Part shown: positions 25,476-36,167 of the stretch, in pieces
Numbering within the stretch: position 1 is the first letter of the stretch
Layout of the letters: each line of letters begins with the position of its first letter
Source: Salinibacter pepae
GTDB lineage: Bacteria; Bacteroidota; Rhodothermia; Rhodothermales; Salinibacteraceae
Length of the DNA: 64,000 nt
Direction of reading: 5' to 3'
Assembly: GCF_947077775.1 (NCBI RefSeq)
Contig: NZ_CAMTTE010000001.1
Location: 496,001-560,000, forward strand
The notes under the pieces: generated by a model
The model's database searches: none
The model's input: only the letters and a program-made list of their open reading frames with translations
Told to the model about the DNA's origin: nothing
Position numbers and translations under genes: made by a program

Positions 25476-27845
25476 GTGAGCACGTCGGACCCTTCGGCCG
25501 AGCGCCCGCGCGACAACTTTATTTATGACATCATCGACGAGGACCTGGAGCACGGAACGCACGACGGCCGGGTCGTCACCCGGTTCCCGCCCGAGCCAAA
25601 CGGCTACCTCCACATCGGGCACGCGAAGTCCATCGTCCTCAACTTTGGCATCAAGCACGACTACGCCGACCGGGCCGACACCCGCTGTCACCTCCGTTTC
25701 GACGACACAAACCCGGACACCGAGAGCACCGAGTACGTCGAGTCGATCAAGGAGGCGGTGCAGTGGTTGGGGTACGACTGGGAGGAGCACGAGTACCACG
25801 CCTCCGACTACTTCGAGCAGTTCTACCAGTACGCGGTGACGCTCATCGAACAGGGCGACGCGTACGTCGACAGCCTCAGCGAGGAGGAGATTCGGGAGTA
25901 CCGCGGGACGGTGGACGAGCCCGGCACCCCGTCGCCGTACCGCGACCGGTCCGTCGAGGAAAACCTGGAGCTGTTCCGCAAGATGAAGGCGGGCGAGTTC
26001 GACGACGGGGAGCACGTGCTGCGGGCGAAGATCGACATGAGCTCCCCGCACATGATCATGCGGGACCCCCTTCTCTTCCGCATCAAGCACGCCCCCCACT
26101 ACCGACGGGGGGACGAGTGGTGCATCTACCCGATGTACGACTACGCCCACCCCCTGGAGGACGCCATCGAGGACGTCACCCACTCGCTCTGTACGCTGGA
26201 GTTCGACAACAACCGCCGCGTGTACGACTGGGTGATGGAGCACTGCCTGGACGAGGACGAACTCCCATCCCGCCCCCGGCAGTACGAGTTCAACCGGCTC
26301 AACCTCGGCTACACGGTGATGAGCAAGACGAAGCTCCGTCACCTGATCGAGGACGACCTCGTAGGGGGGTGGGACGACCCGCGCCTCCCCACGATCTCGG
26401 GCCTCCGCCGCCGGGGCGTGCCCCCGAGCGCCATCCGCTCGTTTTGCCGAACGGTGGGCGTCACCCGCTCGCAGAGCCGGGTCCAAATCGGCCACTTCGA
26501 GCACGCGCTCCGCGACGACCTGAACGCGAAGGCCCCCCGGGTCATGGCCGTACTCGACCCGCTGAAGGTGGTGGCCACGAACGTAGACGCGGACACGGTG
26601 GACTGGATCGACGCGAACCACTGGCCGCGCGACATCGAGAAGGACGCGACGCGGCCGGTGCCCTTCACCCGCGAGTTCTACATTGAGCGGGACGACTTCC
26701 GGGAGGACCCGCCCGAGGACTTCATCCGGCTCGCCCCGGGGCGGGAGGTGCGCCTGCGCCACGCCTACTTCTTTACCTGTGAAGAGGTCGTGCGGGACGA
26801 GGACGGCGTCGTGACGGAGCTTCGCGGCACCATCGACCCTGAGACGCGCGACAGCACCGCCCCGGACGGGCGCTCCCCGGCGGGCACGCTGCATTGGGTC
26901 TCCGCCGCCCGCGGCCTTCCGTTCGAGGCGCGGCTCTACGACCGCCTCTTCGAGGTGCCCGCCCCCGACGCCCGGGAGGCGCACTTCACCGAGTTCCTGA
27001 ACGCCGATTCGCTGAACGTGCGCACAGGCGTGCTGGAGCCGGCCGTGCGCGACCTGGCGGCTGACCAGCGGGTGCAGTTCGAACGGCAGGGCTACTTCTG
27101 GCCCGACCCCGAGGACTCGACGCCGGACGCGCTCGTGTACAACCAAATCGTGCCGCTCCGCGACACGTGGGGCGAGGACGAAGACCGACTTACACAGGCG
27201 GAACTGGAGCGCCGGCGGCGCGAGAAGGAGGCCCGGAAGCAAAAGCAGCGCGAGCGCTCGCTCAAAGGAAAGACCGATCCCGCCGAGTACCTCGACGACG
27301 ATCAGCGGGACCGGTTTGAGCAGTATAACGAGGCCCTCGGGCTCTCCCGCAACGACGCCGCCATCATTGCCGGGGACGACGCCCTCGCCAACTTCTTCGA
27401 TGTGGCGCGGGAGCACTACGATGCCCCGTCGGCACTTGCCAACTGGACCGTCAACGAACTCCTCGGGGCGTTGAAGGACGACCGGACGGTCGAGGACCTC
27501 CCGTTCGCGCCCGACGCCTTCGCGACCCTGGTGCGACTCGTCGACACGGACGAGATCACCACCCGCGGGGCCGACGCGGTGTTCAACGCGCTTCTCGAAG
27601 GCGGTGGCGACCCCGAAGCCATCGTCGACGCGCACGACCTCCGCCAGGTCGACGACACCGACGCCCTCCGCCCCACCGTTCAGTCCGTTCTCGACGCCCA
27701 CCCCGACGAGGTGGCCCGCTACCGCGACGGCAAGAAAGGACTGATCGGCTTCTTCATGGGGCAGGTGATGGACGCCACCGACGGCGCCGCCAGTCCCGAG
27801 CTTGCCCGCGAGCTTCTGCAGGAGGAACTTGACCCCTCCGCTTGA
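25476..27845 (+). CDS. glnS: Glutaminyl-tRNA synthetase with C-terminal YqeY/GatB-like domain
   Basis: Charges tRNA-Gln with glutamine. The 789 residues have a class I catalytic core with PPEPNGYLHIGHAKS (HIGH at 46-49) and VMSKTKLRHL (the KMSKS loop), followed by the beta-barrel anticodon domains to about 570. From about 585 a Lys/Arg-rich linker leads to a helical domain (ALGLSRNDAAIIAGDDALAN ... YRDGKKGLIGFFMGQVMDAT) like the YqeY/GatB tail. Such a tail is known on Deinococcus GlnRS, where it helps bind tRNA. The start is GTG 25476 (STSDPSAERPRDNF); the frame stays open upstream but overlaps the lipoprotein gene. It is convergent with gltX. Confidence 0.94.
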   Translation: MSTSDPSAERPRDNFIYDIIDEDLEHGTHDGRVVTRFPPEPNGYLHIGHAKSIVLNFGIKHDYADRADTRCHLRFDDTNPDTESTEYVESIKEAVQWLGYDWEEHEYHASDYFEQFYQYAVTLIEQGDAYVDSLSEEEIREYRGTVDEPGTPSPYRDRSVEENLELFRKMKAGEFDDGEHVLRAKIDMSSPHMIMRDPLLFRIKHAPHYRRGDEWCIYPMYDYAHPLEDAIEDVTHSLCTLEFDNNRRVYDWVMEHCLDEDELPSRPRQYEFNRLNLGYTVMSKTKLRHLIEDDLVGGWDDPRLPTISGLRRRGVPPSAIRSFCRTVGVTRSQSRVQIGHFEHALRDDLNAKAPRVMAVLDPLKVVATNVDADTVDWIDANHWPRDIEKDATRPVPFTREFYIERDDFREDPPEDFIRLAPGREVRLRHAYFFTCEEVVRDEDGVVTELRGTIDPETRDSTAPDGRSPAGTLHWVSAARGLPFEARLYDRLFEVPAPDAREAHFTEFLNADSLNVRTGVLEPAVRDLAADQRVQFERQGYFWPDPEDSTPDALVYNQIVPLRDTWGEDEDRLTQAELERRRREKEARKQKQRERSLKGKTDPAEYLDDDQRDRFEQYNEALGLSRNDAAIIAGDDALANFFDVAREHYDAPSALANWTVNELLGALKDDRTVEDLPFAPDAFATLVRLVDTDEITTRGADAVFNALLEGGGDPEAIVDAHDLRQVDDTDALRPTVQSVLDAHPDEVARYRDGKKGLIGFFMGQVMDATDGAASPELARELLQEELDPSA

Positions 27846-27879
27846 GGCTGATTGGGGCCACGCGCCTCCCGACCGCTCC

Positions 27880-29346
27880 CTACCCGAGCGTCTCCACCGC
27901 CCGGTGCATCCGGCGAATGCAGGCCTCCTTCCCCACCGCGGCGAGCAGGCCGAACACGCCCGGCCCGTAGGATCGCCCACTCACGGCAAGGCGGGACGGG
28001 TGGATGATGGCGCCGGCCCCCACATCCTTCTCGTCGGCCAGGGCCCGAAGCTCCGTTTCCACCGTGTCCGTGTCGAAGGCATCGACCCCCTCCAGCCGAT
28101 CGGCGTAGGCCAATAGCAGGTCGGCGGACTCCTCGTTCCAGCGCTTCTCCACGCCCGCCTTCTCGTACTCGTCCGGATCCTCGAAGAAGTAGCGGTTGTC
28201 GGTCACGACCTCCGGCACCACCTGGATGCGATCCTGGACCAGCCCGCAGATGGTCTGGAGGCGATCGTCACTGACGTCGTAGCCGGCCGCCTCCACGTGG
28301 GAACGGGCCTTGTCCGCGAGCGCGTCAACCGAGAGGGCGCGGACGTAGTGCTCGTTGACCCAGCGCAGCTTGTCGAGATCGAACTGCACGCCACTGGCCC
28401 CCACGCGATCGAGACTGAATGCCTCGACCATCTCGTCGAGGGCGAAGAGCTCCTCCTCCGTCCCGGGGCTCCAGCCCAGGAGCGCGAGGAAGTTGAGGAG
28501 CGCCTCGGGCTCGTAGCCGGCCTCCCGGTAGTCCGTGACGTAGACCGGAATGCCCAACTCGTTGGCGTCCCGCTTCGAGAGCTTCCCGCCGTTCGGGCTC
28601 AGAATCAGCGGCAGGTGCGCAAAGGCGGGCGGCTCCCAGCCGAGGGCATTGTACATGAGCACGTGCTTCGGGGTCGACGAGAGCCACTCCTCGCCCCGAA
28701 TCACGTGGGAGATGTTCATGAGGTGGTCGTCGACGATGTTGGCCAGGTGGTAGGTGGGCATGCCGTCGGACTTTACCAACACCTGGTCGTCGATCTCCGA
28801 GGTGTCGAAGGACACGGTGCCGCGAATTTCGTCCTCGACCTGCACCGACTCCTGGCGCGGCACCTTGAGCCGAATGACGTAGTCGTCGCCCTCATCGATG
28901 CGCTGTTCGACCTTCTCGTCGGACAGGGTCAGCGAATTGCGCATCTGGCGACGCGTCGAGCCGTCGTATGCCCCATGCTCTTCCCGTAGCTCTTCGAGCT
29001 CCTCTTCCGTGTCGAAGGCGTAGTACGCCCGGCCGGCCGCGACGAGCGTCTGGGCGTACTCGTGGTAGTGCTCCGAGCGCTCGGACTGCCGGTACGGGGC
29101 GTAGTCCCCGCCCTGCTCGGGGCCCTCGTCGTGCTCCAGCCCCGTCCAGGCGAGGGCGTCCCGAATGTCGTCTTCGGCCCCGGGTTCGTAGCGGGCCTGG
29201 TCGGTGTCCTCGATTCGCAGCACGAAGTCGCCGTCGTGCTTGCGGGCGAAGAGATAGTTATACAGGGCCGTTCGCAGCCCGCCGATGTGGAGGCGGCCGG
29301 TCGGGCTTGGTGCGAAGCGAACACGAACAGGGGCGTCGGAAGCCAT
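27880..29346 (-). CDS. gltX: Glutamyl-tRNA synthetase
   Basis: Charges tRNA-Glu with glutamate. The 488 residues begin [20 protein letters not shown], with the class I signature HIGG at 20-23, TDQARYEPG, the catalytic-site segment [20 protein letters not shown] and HVIRGEEWL, and the KMSKS loop as [10 protein letters not shown]. The helical anticodon-binding domains follow. Because a GlnRS is encoded next to it, this enzyme is probably discriminating. ATG 29346 is the natural start. The two synthetase genes converge with a 34-base gap and no obvious terminator between them. A G6/C6 hairpin lies about 130 bases upstream. Confidence 0.95.
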   Translation of the reverse strand: MASDAPVRVRFAPSPTGRLHIGGLRTALYNYLFARKHDGDFVLRIEDTDQARYEPGAEDDIRDALAWTGLEHDEGPEQGGDYAPYRQSERSEHYHEYAQTLVAAGRAYYAFDTEEELEELREEHGAYDGSTRRQMRNSLTLSDEKVEQRIDEGDDYVIRLKVPRQESVQVEDEIRGTVSFDTSEIDDQVLVKSDGMPTYHLANIVDDHLMNISHVIRGEEWLSSTPKHVLMYNALGWEPPAFAHLPLILSPNGGKLSKRDANELGIPVYVTDYREAGYEPEALLNFLALLGWSPGTEEELFALDEMVEAFSLDRVGASGVQFDLDKLRWVNEHYVRALSVDALADKARSHVEAAGYDVSDDRLQTICGLVQDRIQVVPEVVTDNRYFFEDPDEYEKAGVEKRWNEESADLLLAYADRLEGVDAFDTDTVETELRALADEKDVGAGAIIHPSRLAVSGRSYGPGVFGLLAAVGKEACIRRMHRAVETLG

Positions 29347-29702
29347 CGTGGACGAGGTCGGTGCGTCAGAGAAAGAAGTCGAGATAGGGCACGGGCCCAT
29401 CCGCCCTGGCGTGTTTGATCGACCAGCTCTGATCAAACAGCACACGGTGCGGAATTGTCAGACGGCATTTTGTAAAAGGGGGGTCGCCCCCCGGTTCCCC
29501 CACACACTGGAATTGGCGGGGGATTTGCGAAGCACAATTCCCACTGTCGCCGAGACCCGTCGAGCATGGCGGCACGGCTTCGTATCAATCCCTGGTGCAG
29601 ACGAGGGCTTTCGGTTGGAATCTGCGAGTCCGGATCGGTAGCATGTAAATGTTTCTCCAAGCCTCTCGTCAAACCGGTGCCCCATTCGTGCGGCCTCTCC
29701 CC
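29347..29702. other. 356-base divergent intergenic region between gltX and ppiC
   Basis: No gene is supported here; short open frames on both strands have no coding character. The main feature is a perfect GGGGGG-TCG-CCCCCC hairpin (29478-29492). I found no promoter match of the TANNYTTG form and no tRNA. Confidence 0.6.
29473..29492 (-). terminator. G6/C6 hairpin followed by TTTT upstream of gltX
   Basis: On the minus strand GGGGGGCGACCCCCC is followed by TTTTACAAAAT, the form of a compact intrinsic terminator. No minus-strand gene lies upstream, so it would act on the gltX leader transcript. An attenuator is possible if the promoter is above 29500. Confidence 0.4.
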
Positions 29703-31703
29703 ATGATCCGTCTCGGACGTACGGTCGGCGTGTTCTTCCTCGCCGTCCTCGGCATGGCCTGCAGTGGCGGCCCCGAGGCCACCAAAATCGCCTCCAGCGC
29801 TCCGCCCCCCGACGACACGGTCGTCGCCCGCTACGCCGATACGACCCTCACGCTGGCTGAGTTGGACTCGGCCTTCGTCGACGCCGCGGGTGGCCCCCAG
29901 GCTGCGGCCGACAGCTCCCTCCGGGCCTACCGGGCCTTCCTCGATCGGTACCTCCACTTCCGCCTGAAGGTGCGCGCCGCCCGTGACGCCGGGCTGGACA
30001 CCCTTCCACGCATCCGCCGGGAGGTCCACGACTACCGGCAGGAGCGGGCCCGGCCCCAACTTCTGCGGACGGAAGTGTACGCGCCCCTCGCGCGCACCCT
30101 GTACGAGCGCCGGACCCAGGCCGTGGACGTGAGCCACATCTTAATCCGCCCCGCCTCGTCCTCGGACACCCTCGCGGCCTACCGCGAAGCCCGGGCCATT
30201 GCCGACTCGGTCGGGCGGGGCGTCCCGTTCGGGGACCTGGCGCTACGAAACTCCGACGCCCCCGCGGCCCGCACGGAGGGGCGCCGCGGATACCGAGGGC
30301 GGCTCGGCTATCTCCAGGCCGGAGACATCGTGGAGCCGTTCGAGGATCGCATGTACGCGGTTCCACCCGGCGGGACGAGCGACATCTTTCGGACCAAGTT
30401 TGGCTACCACATTCTCAAGGTCCACGACCGACGGCCCGTGGCGCAACCCGTCGAGCTGGCCCACATCCTGCGCCGCCCGCAGGGCGATAGCGCCGCCTCC
30501 CGCCGCCGGCTCGACTCCCTCCGGACGGAAATTCGGGAGGGCCCTCTGTCGTTCGCCGCGGCGGCCCGAGAGTACTCCCAGGACCGGCAGTCGGCCTCGA
30601 AGGGCGGGGCCCTCGGGGAGGTCACGCCCCGGGCGCTCCCACCGCCCCTCCGCAAAACCGTAGCGACACTCGACTCGGCCGGTGCGGTGTCGGGAATCGT
30701 TCAGACCCGCTTTGGATATCACCTTCTGAAGCTCATCGACCGGTCGGAGCGGCCCTCCTTCGACGAGGCGTACAGCGACCTGAAGAACCGCCTCGTCGGC
30801 CGGCCGCGGGCCGAGCAGCGCACGGCCGCCTTCGCCCGCACGGTGCGTGCGGAGGTGGGGGCCACCGCGGACACCGCACGGCTTCTCACAATCGCACGGG
30901 CCGGCTCGGTGGATTCGCTCGCTCGCCCCCTTCTCACGCATGCCGATACCTTGTCGGGCGCTGCGCGCCCGGCGGCCACCCTGGGCGACTCGGTCTACAC
31001 CGTCGACCAGATGGCCCGCCACCTCATGCAGACCGACGGGGGCGCCCAAACGACCGTCGCGGGGCTGATTGAGTCGTTTTTAAATGAGAAGGCCCTCCAG
31101 TACGCCGCGACCCGCCGCGCCCAGACCGACCCGGCCCTCCGTCGTGAGGTGCAAGAGTACCGCAACGGCACGCTTCTTTTCCACTACATGCAGGACTCGG
31201 TCTGGACGGCCGCGGCCCGGGACACGGCCGGCCTCCGCAAAACCTACCGGCAAAACCGCACACAGTATCAGTTTCCAGAGCGGGTCCGGACCCTCGTGCT
31301 CCGCACCCCCGCAGACTCGGTGCTCCGCCCCTACGCCACGCGTTACGAACGCGATTCGTCGATCACGGCCGTCCTCGATGCGGCCGCGACCGATTCCCTG
31401 GTCTCGACCGACACCGTATACGTCACCAACCGCTCCGCGGACGTCTACCGGTCGGTCCGTGCTGCTGTCGACGGGGAGGCCATAGGCCCGCTGCCCCACG
31501 GCGAGGAGTGGCTGTTCTTGATCCGGGACGCCCGCCTTCCGCCCCGTCCCATGCGGTTCGAGGAGGCCCGACGCCGCGTCGTCCAGGATCACCAGGACCG
31601 CCTTGAACGGCGGGTGCTGCGTCGGCTGCGAGCGCGCTACGCCGCGGAGGCATTCCCGGAACGCCTCCGCCCGCCAGTCAGTGACGCCCCCACCGCCCCT
31701 TGA
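29703..31703 (+). CDS. PpiC-type peptidyl-prolyl isomerase lipoprotein, two parvulin domains
   Basis: A 666-residue periplasmic foldase attached by lipid: the signal peptide MIRLGRTVGVFFLAVLGM ends with lipobox GMAC (Cys20). A SurA-like helical N-domain spans about 35-140. Two parvulin domains follow at about 140-245 (VSHILIRPASSSDTLAAYRE ... FGYHILKVHDRRP) and 250-350 (LAHILRRPQGDSA ... FGYHLLKLIDRS). A third, degenerate half lies near 520-640. It is the first of three related genes; the next ATG follows 22 bases after the stop, so the group is probably one transcript. It likely helps outer-membrane protein folding. The start at 29703 fits the signal peptide; an upstream start at 29649 would add 18 residues. 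Confidence 0.88.
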   Translation: MIRLGRTVGVFFLAVLGMACSGGPEATKIASSAPPPDDTVVARYADTTLTLAELDSAFVDAAGGPQAAADSSLRAYRAFLDRYLHFRLKVRAARDAGLDTLPRIRREVHDYRQERARPQLLRTEVYAPLARTLYERRTQAVDVSHILIRPASSSDTLAAYREARAIADSVGRGVPFGDLALRNSDAPAARTEGRRGYRGRLGYLQAGDIVEPFEDRMYAVPPGGTSDIFRTKFGYHILKVHDRRPVAQPVELAHILRRPQGDSAASRRRLDSLRTEIREGPLSFAAAAREYSQDRQSASKGGALGEVTPRALPPPLRKTVATLDSAGAVSGIVQTRFGYHLLKLIDRSERPSFDEAYSDLKNRLVGRPRAEQRTAAFARTVRAEVGATADTARLLTIARAGSVDSLARPLLTHADTLSGAARPAATLGDSVYTVDQMARHLMQTDGGAQTTVAGLIESFLNEKALQYAATRRAQTDPALRREVQEYRNGTLLFHYMQDSVWTAAARDTAGLRKTYRQNRTQYQFPERVRTLVLRTPADSVLRPYATRYERDSSITAVLDAAATDSLVSTDTVYVTNRSADVYRSVRAAVDGEAIGPLPHGEEWLFLIRDARLPPRPMRFEEARRRVVQDHQDRLERRVLRRLRARYAAEAFPERLRPPVSDAPTAP

Positions 31704-31725
31704 TCGCACGGCTTTCTCTGCGCCC

Positions 31726-32595
31726 ATGACCGTCACCGCCCTCCATGCCACGCGCCTCCGTGTCCTCCTTGTGCTTCTTCTCAGCGCAGGGCTGGCCGGC
31801 TGCCAGACCGAGGCCCCGCCCGACTCGTACGTGGCCCGCGTGGGGACCCACTACTTGACCGGGGCCGACCTGGACCGGATGCTCGCCGGCATGGGCCCTG
31901 TTCGCGACTCCACCGAAGCCCGGAAACAGGCAGTCGACCAGTGGGTGACCCGCACGCTCCTGTACCGGGAGGCCGAGCGGCTGAACCTGAGTTCCAACGA
32001 CGAGGTCCAGCAGCGGTTGCGGCGCCAGCGGCGCGCCGTTCTCGTGTCGGCCCTGCGCAGCCGGTTCGAAGAGGAGGCCGACGTGCGCCCCACCCCGGAG
32101 GAAGTGCGCACCTACTTTGAGCGCCACAAGGAGCAACTGCGTCTCCGGGAGCCGTACGTGCGGGTCCAGTACCTGGCCGCCCCGGACCGCCCCACGGCCC
32201 AGGCCGCCCGGCAGGCCCTGCGCACGCCCCCCGCGCCGCCCGATACCACCTGGGCCCGCCTTGTTACCGAGTACGCCACGGACACGACCCGGGCCCGCCG
32301 GCTGTCCCGCCGCTTCGTTCCGCAGAGTCGACTTGGGCAGCAGGTGCCCGCCCTCGCGGACCGGCTCGCGGATCTTCAGGAGGGGGAGACCACCCCGATC
32401 GTCCAGGCCAACCGGCGCTACCACGTGCTCCGTCTCGACCGACGGCTCCCGGAGGGCACGCCCCCGGAGCTCGACTGGGTTGAGCCCAAAATCCGCCGGC
32501 GCCTCCGCATTCGCGCCCGGAAACAGATCCACGCAACCGAGGTTCAACGCCTGCGCAACAGAGCCCAGGCCGACGGGACCCTCGACCTGCCGTAG
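31726..32595 (+). CDS. PpiC/SurA-like periplasmic lipoprotein
   Basis: A 289-residue lipoprotein. The signal sequence ends with the lipobox LAGC (Cys26 in LSAGLAGCQTE). The body has a SurA-N-like helical segment (about 45-130: WVTRTLLYREAERLNLSSND) and one parvulin-like domain (about 135-260: LREPYVRVQYLAAPDR ... TTPIVQANRRYHVLRLDRRL), lacking the usual active-site His, so it may be a chaperone without isomerase activity. It sits between the two-domain PpiC and SurA genes with short spacing. This architecture, three SurA/PpiC genes in a row, is common in Bacteroidota. Confidence 0.82.
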   Translation: MTVTALHATRLRVLLVLLLSAGLAGCQTEAPPDSYVARVGTHYLTGADLDRMLAGMGPVRDSTEARKQAVDQWVTRTLLYREAERLNLSSNDEVQQRLRRQRRAVLVSALRSRFEEEADVRPTPEEVRTYFERHKEQLRLREPYVRVQYLAAPDRPTAQAARQALRTPPAPPDTTWARLVTEYATDTTRARRLSRRFVPQSRLGQQVPALADRLADLQEGETTPIVQANRRYHVLRLDRRLPEGTPPELDWVEPKIRRRLRIRARKQIHATEVQRLRNRAQADGTLDLP

Positions 32596-32649
32596 CATTT
32601 CCCCACTGCGCCCCGTCGTTCACCCCCTTCGAATACGAGCTGTACTTGC

Positions 32650-34044
32650 ATGCGTCACGTGTGCCGCGTTTTCTCATCTTCTTTCCGATACGGTGGAGGC
32701 ATGCTGCTCGGGGCCGCCCTGCTCCTCGCCAGCCTGTCGCCCGCTCCCGCCCACGGCCAGAACGCTCAGGTGGTGGACCGCATCGCCGCCGTCGTGGGGA
32801 ATGAGATCGTCCTGAAATCCGAGGTCGACCAGCTCGTCCGCCGCCAAACCCGACAACAAAACGTCTCGTACTCCAACTCCCTCTGGATGGAGGCCCTTCG
32901 GCAACTGGTCGACCAGAAGCTTCTGGCGGAACAGGCGCGGCGCGACACGACCGTCACGGTCTCGGACCAGCAACTGAGCGATCAGCTCGACCGCCGGATT
33001 AGTCAGTACGTCGAGCGCGCGGGAGGCGAGGAGCGCCTGGAGCAGGCGTACGGCAAGAGCATCCTCGAAATCAAAGAACAGTTCCGGGAGGACCTCCGGG
33101 GTCAGATTTTGTCCCAGCAGCTGCGGCGGCGGCGCATGCAGAGCATCGACATCACCCCCAGTGAGGTGCGCCAGTGGTTCGAGCAGATCCCACAGGACTC
33201 ACTGCCGCGGCTGCCCAAGACCGTCCGCCTCTCGCACATCGTCCGGTACCCGAAGCCGACGGAGGCGTCTCGCCAGCAGGCGAAGTCGCTGATCACGTCC
33301 GTTCGGGACTCCATCGTCAACGGCGGCGCGTCCCTGGAGGCCATGGCCCGCCAGTTTTCCGCGCCGGACGCCGCCGGCACCGCGTCCGGGGCCCTCACGG
33401 ACGTCAACCTCAACGACCTTGTGCCCGAATTTGCCGCGGTCGCGTCCCGAACCCCTGTCGGCCAGATCTCGCAGCCCTTCTACAACGAGAGTCAGAACGG
33501 CTTTCACATTCTCCGGATCGACGCCAAGGACGGAAGCACCGTGGACCTTCACCACGTGCTCATCAAGCCCAACGCCCCCACCGGCAAGCGTGCGAAGGAG
33601 TACCTGAGCGCCGTGCGCGACACCCTCGTCAACAACGCGGATGTCTCCTTCGAGCGCATGGCGCGGCGGCACTCCGAGGAGGACCGTACGGCCCAAAATG
33701 GCGGCCGCGTGACCGACCCGGAGTCTGGGGCGCGCGACCTGGTTCTGGATGCCCTCGGGCCCTCCTGGACCCGGACGATTCGGCCCCTGGAGGCCGGCGA
33801 CATTAGCGAGCCCTCGCGCGTGCAGCTCCTAAACGACGACGAGGCCTACCACATCGTCCGCCTTGACCGCCGCGTGCCCGCCCACCGGGCCAGCCTCGAA
33901 ACCGACTACGCGCAAATTCGCCAGCGGGCCCTTCAGGACAAGCGCAGTCGAAAGATGCGGGAATGGACCGATCAGCTCCGAGAGAAAATCTACGTAGACG
34001 TTCGCATTACGGAGTCGGAGCTGACGGCCATGCGCCGCCGCTAA
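32650..34044 (+). CDS. surA: Periplasmic chaperone and peptidyl-prolyl isomerase SurA
   Basis: Escorts outer-membrane proteins through the periplasm. The 464 residues start with a signal peptide (Met at about residue 18 may be the real start: MLLGAALLLASLSPAPAHGQ, cut after Ala/Gly). A SurA N-domain follows (about 40-170, VVDRIAAVVGNEIVLKSEVD, the family hallmark), then two parvulin domains (about 190-290, VRLSHIVRYPKPTEASRQQA; and 300-405, VDLHHVLIKPNAPTGKRA), and a C-terminal helix that packs on the N-domain. It is soluble, unlike its two lipoprotein neighbours, and it precedes the MoxR ATPase by 74 bases. Confidence 0.9.
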   Translation: MRHVCRVFSSSFRYGGGMLLGAALLLASLSPAPAHGQNAQVVDRIAAVVGNEIVLKSEVDQLVRRQTRQQNVSYSNSLWMEALRQLVDQKLLAEQARRDTTVTVSDQQLSDQLDRRISQYVERAGGEERLEQAYGKSILEIKEQFREDLRGQILSQQLRRRRMQSIDITPSEVRQWFEQIPQDSLPRLPKTVRLSHIVRYPKPTEASRQQAKSLITSVRDSIVNGGASLEAMARQFSAPDAAGTASGALTDVNLNDLVPEFAAVASRTPVGQISQPFYNESQNGFHILRIDAKDGSTVDLHHVLIKPNAPTGKRAKEYLSAVRDTLVNNADVSFERMARRHSEEDRTAQNGGRVTDPESGARDLVLDALGPSWTRTIRPLEAGDISEPSRVQLLNDDEAYHIVRLDRRVPAHRASLETDYAQIRQRALQDKRSRKMREWTDQLREKIYVDVRITESELTAMRRR

Positions 34045-34118
34045 ACGGCCCCCGTCTGTCGCCGCTGTTCGTCCGGTCCGGTTGATGGGCCTTGCTCTGC
34101 TTCCGAGTCGATTTTCCT

Positions 34119-35114
<996 letters not shown>

Positions 35115-35267
35115 CGGCATTTTGAGGACGCGGGTCGGGGGAGCGAAAACTCGACCCTCAACCGGCAGTAGCACTTCTATGGCGGAAGGGGAGGTGCTCT
35201 CTTGCGAACGAGCGGGCCCGTCCCTGCCTGCCCCCGATGGTTTCTTCACGACGCTGCCGAACGCAGA

Positions 35268-36038
35268 ATGGATGCCTCCCGGTACAGCCGGTTGACCTTT
35301 GTGGAACGGGTCGACTTTTCCGAAGAGCTTGCGGTGTTTCGTCTCCGTGCAGACACGCCCGTTGACTTCACGCCGGGACAGTACGCCACCCTCGGGCTGA
35401 TGAACGACGACCGCGACCGCCCGCTGCTTCGCCCCTACTCGGTCGCCTCGGCCCCCGGAGAGACGGAGCTCGAGTTCTTCATTGAGCGGGTGGACGACGG
35501 GGCGCTTACGCCGAAGCTCTGGGACCTCAACCGGGGGGCAGACGTGTGGATGCGGAACAAAATCGTCGGCCGGTTCACCCTGGATCCGGACCGCACCCAC
35601 CACCTCATGGCGGCGACGGTGACCGGCGTGGGGCCCTACGTCAGCATCATCCGGGATCAGCTCCAGAAACTTCGGGCCGGGGCCCTGGACACGCCGGCCC
35701 CGATGCTCGTCCTGCACGGGGCGAGTCGATCCTGGGAATTGGGCACGTACCTCGACGAACTTCAGGCGCTCTCCAATCAGGTGGGGTGGTTCGAGTACGT
35801 TCCCACCGTCAGTCGTCCCTGGGAGGATCCGGAGTGGGACGGCGAGTACGGGCGGGTCGAGGATGTCCTGCGGAAGCACCTGGACGCCACCTCGTTCGTC
35901 CCGTCCGACAGCGCCGCCTACACCTGTGGGCACCCAAAAATGATTGACAAGGCCCAGGGCATTCTCCAGCGGGCCGGCTTTGAGGAAGACGCAATCCACG
36001 AAGAGAAATACTTCGTGGAGCGCGACGGGGACGGATAG
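35268..36038 (+). CDS. Ferredoxin/flavodoxin-NADP+ reductase-like flavoprotein
   Basis: Oxidoreductase of the ferredoxin-NADP+ reductase superfamily, 256 residues. The FAD-binding barrel shows LLRPYSVASAPGE (the RxYS motif, about 45-57) and VDFTPGQYATLGL; the NADP-binding half shows TVTGVGPYVSIIRDQL and ends AYTCGHPKMIDKAQGILQRA followed by EEKYFVE. The terminal YFVE matches the short, bacterial Fpr group, which uses ferredoxin or flavodoxin and protects against oxidants. The start ATG 35268 gives MDASRYSRLTFVERVDF. The gene has no obvious partner nearby. Confidence 0.85.
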   Translation: MDASRYSRLTFVERVDFSEELAVFRLRADTPVDFTPGQYATLGLMNDDRDRPLLRPYSVASAPGETELEFFIERVDDGALTPKLWDLNRGADVWMRNKIVGRFTLDPDRTHHLMAATVTGVGPYVSIIRDQLQKLRAGALDTPAPMLVLHGASRSWELGTYLDELQALSNQVGWFEYVPTVSRPWEDPEWDGEYGRVEDVLRKHLDATSFVPSDSAAYTCGHPKMIDKAQGILQRAGFEEDAIHEEKYFVERDGDG

Positions 36039-36089
36039 TCCCCGCAACCGCGAGCAGAGGGCCCCGGCAGGGAACCGTACACCAGACGG

Positions 36090-36097
36090 TAGATTTG
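36090..36097 (+). promoter_or_regulatory. Possible -7 element upstream of fxsA
   Basis: TAGATTTG matches the TANNTTTG -7 consensus of Bacteroidota, about 70 bases before the fxsA ATG. There is no TTG at the expected -33 distance, so support is partial. Confidence 0.3.
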
Positions 36098-36167
36098 CCT
36101 GTGGTCCACCGAGGACGGAGGAAGAGTCCCTGCCTGCCCCTCACCAGCCCCCTCACGGGATTGCCCC

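Noticed and set aside
25044-27980. 978-codon open frame antisense to glnS
   Set aside because: It is a mirror of the high G+C third positions of glnS. The sequence is a His/Arg/Val/Gly-rich mix without domains, and glnS is unambiguous.
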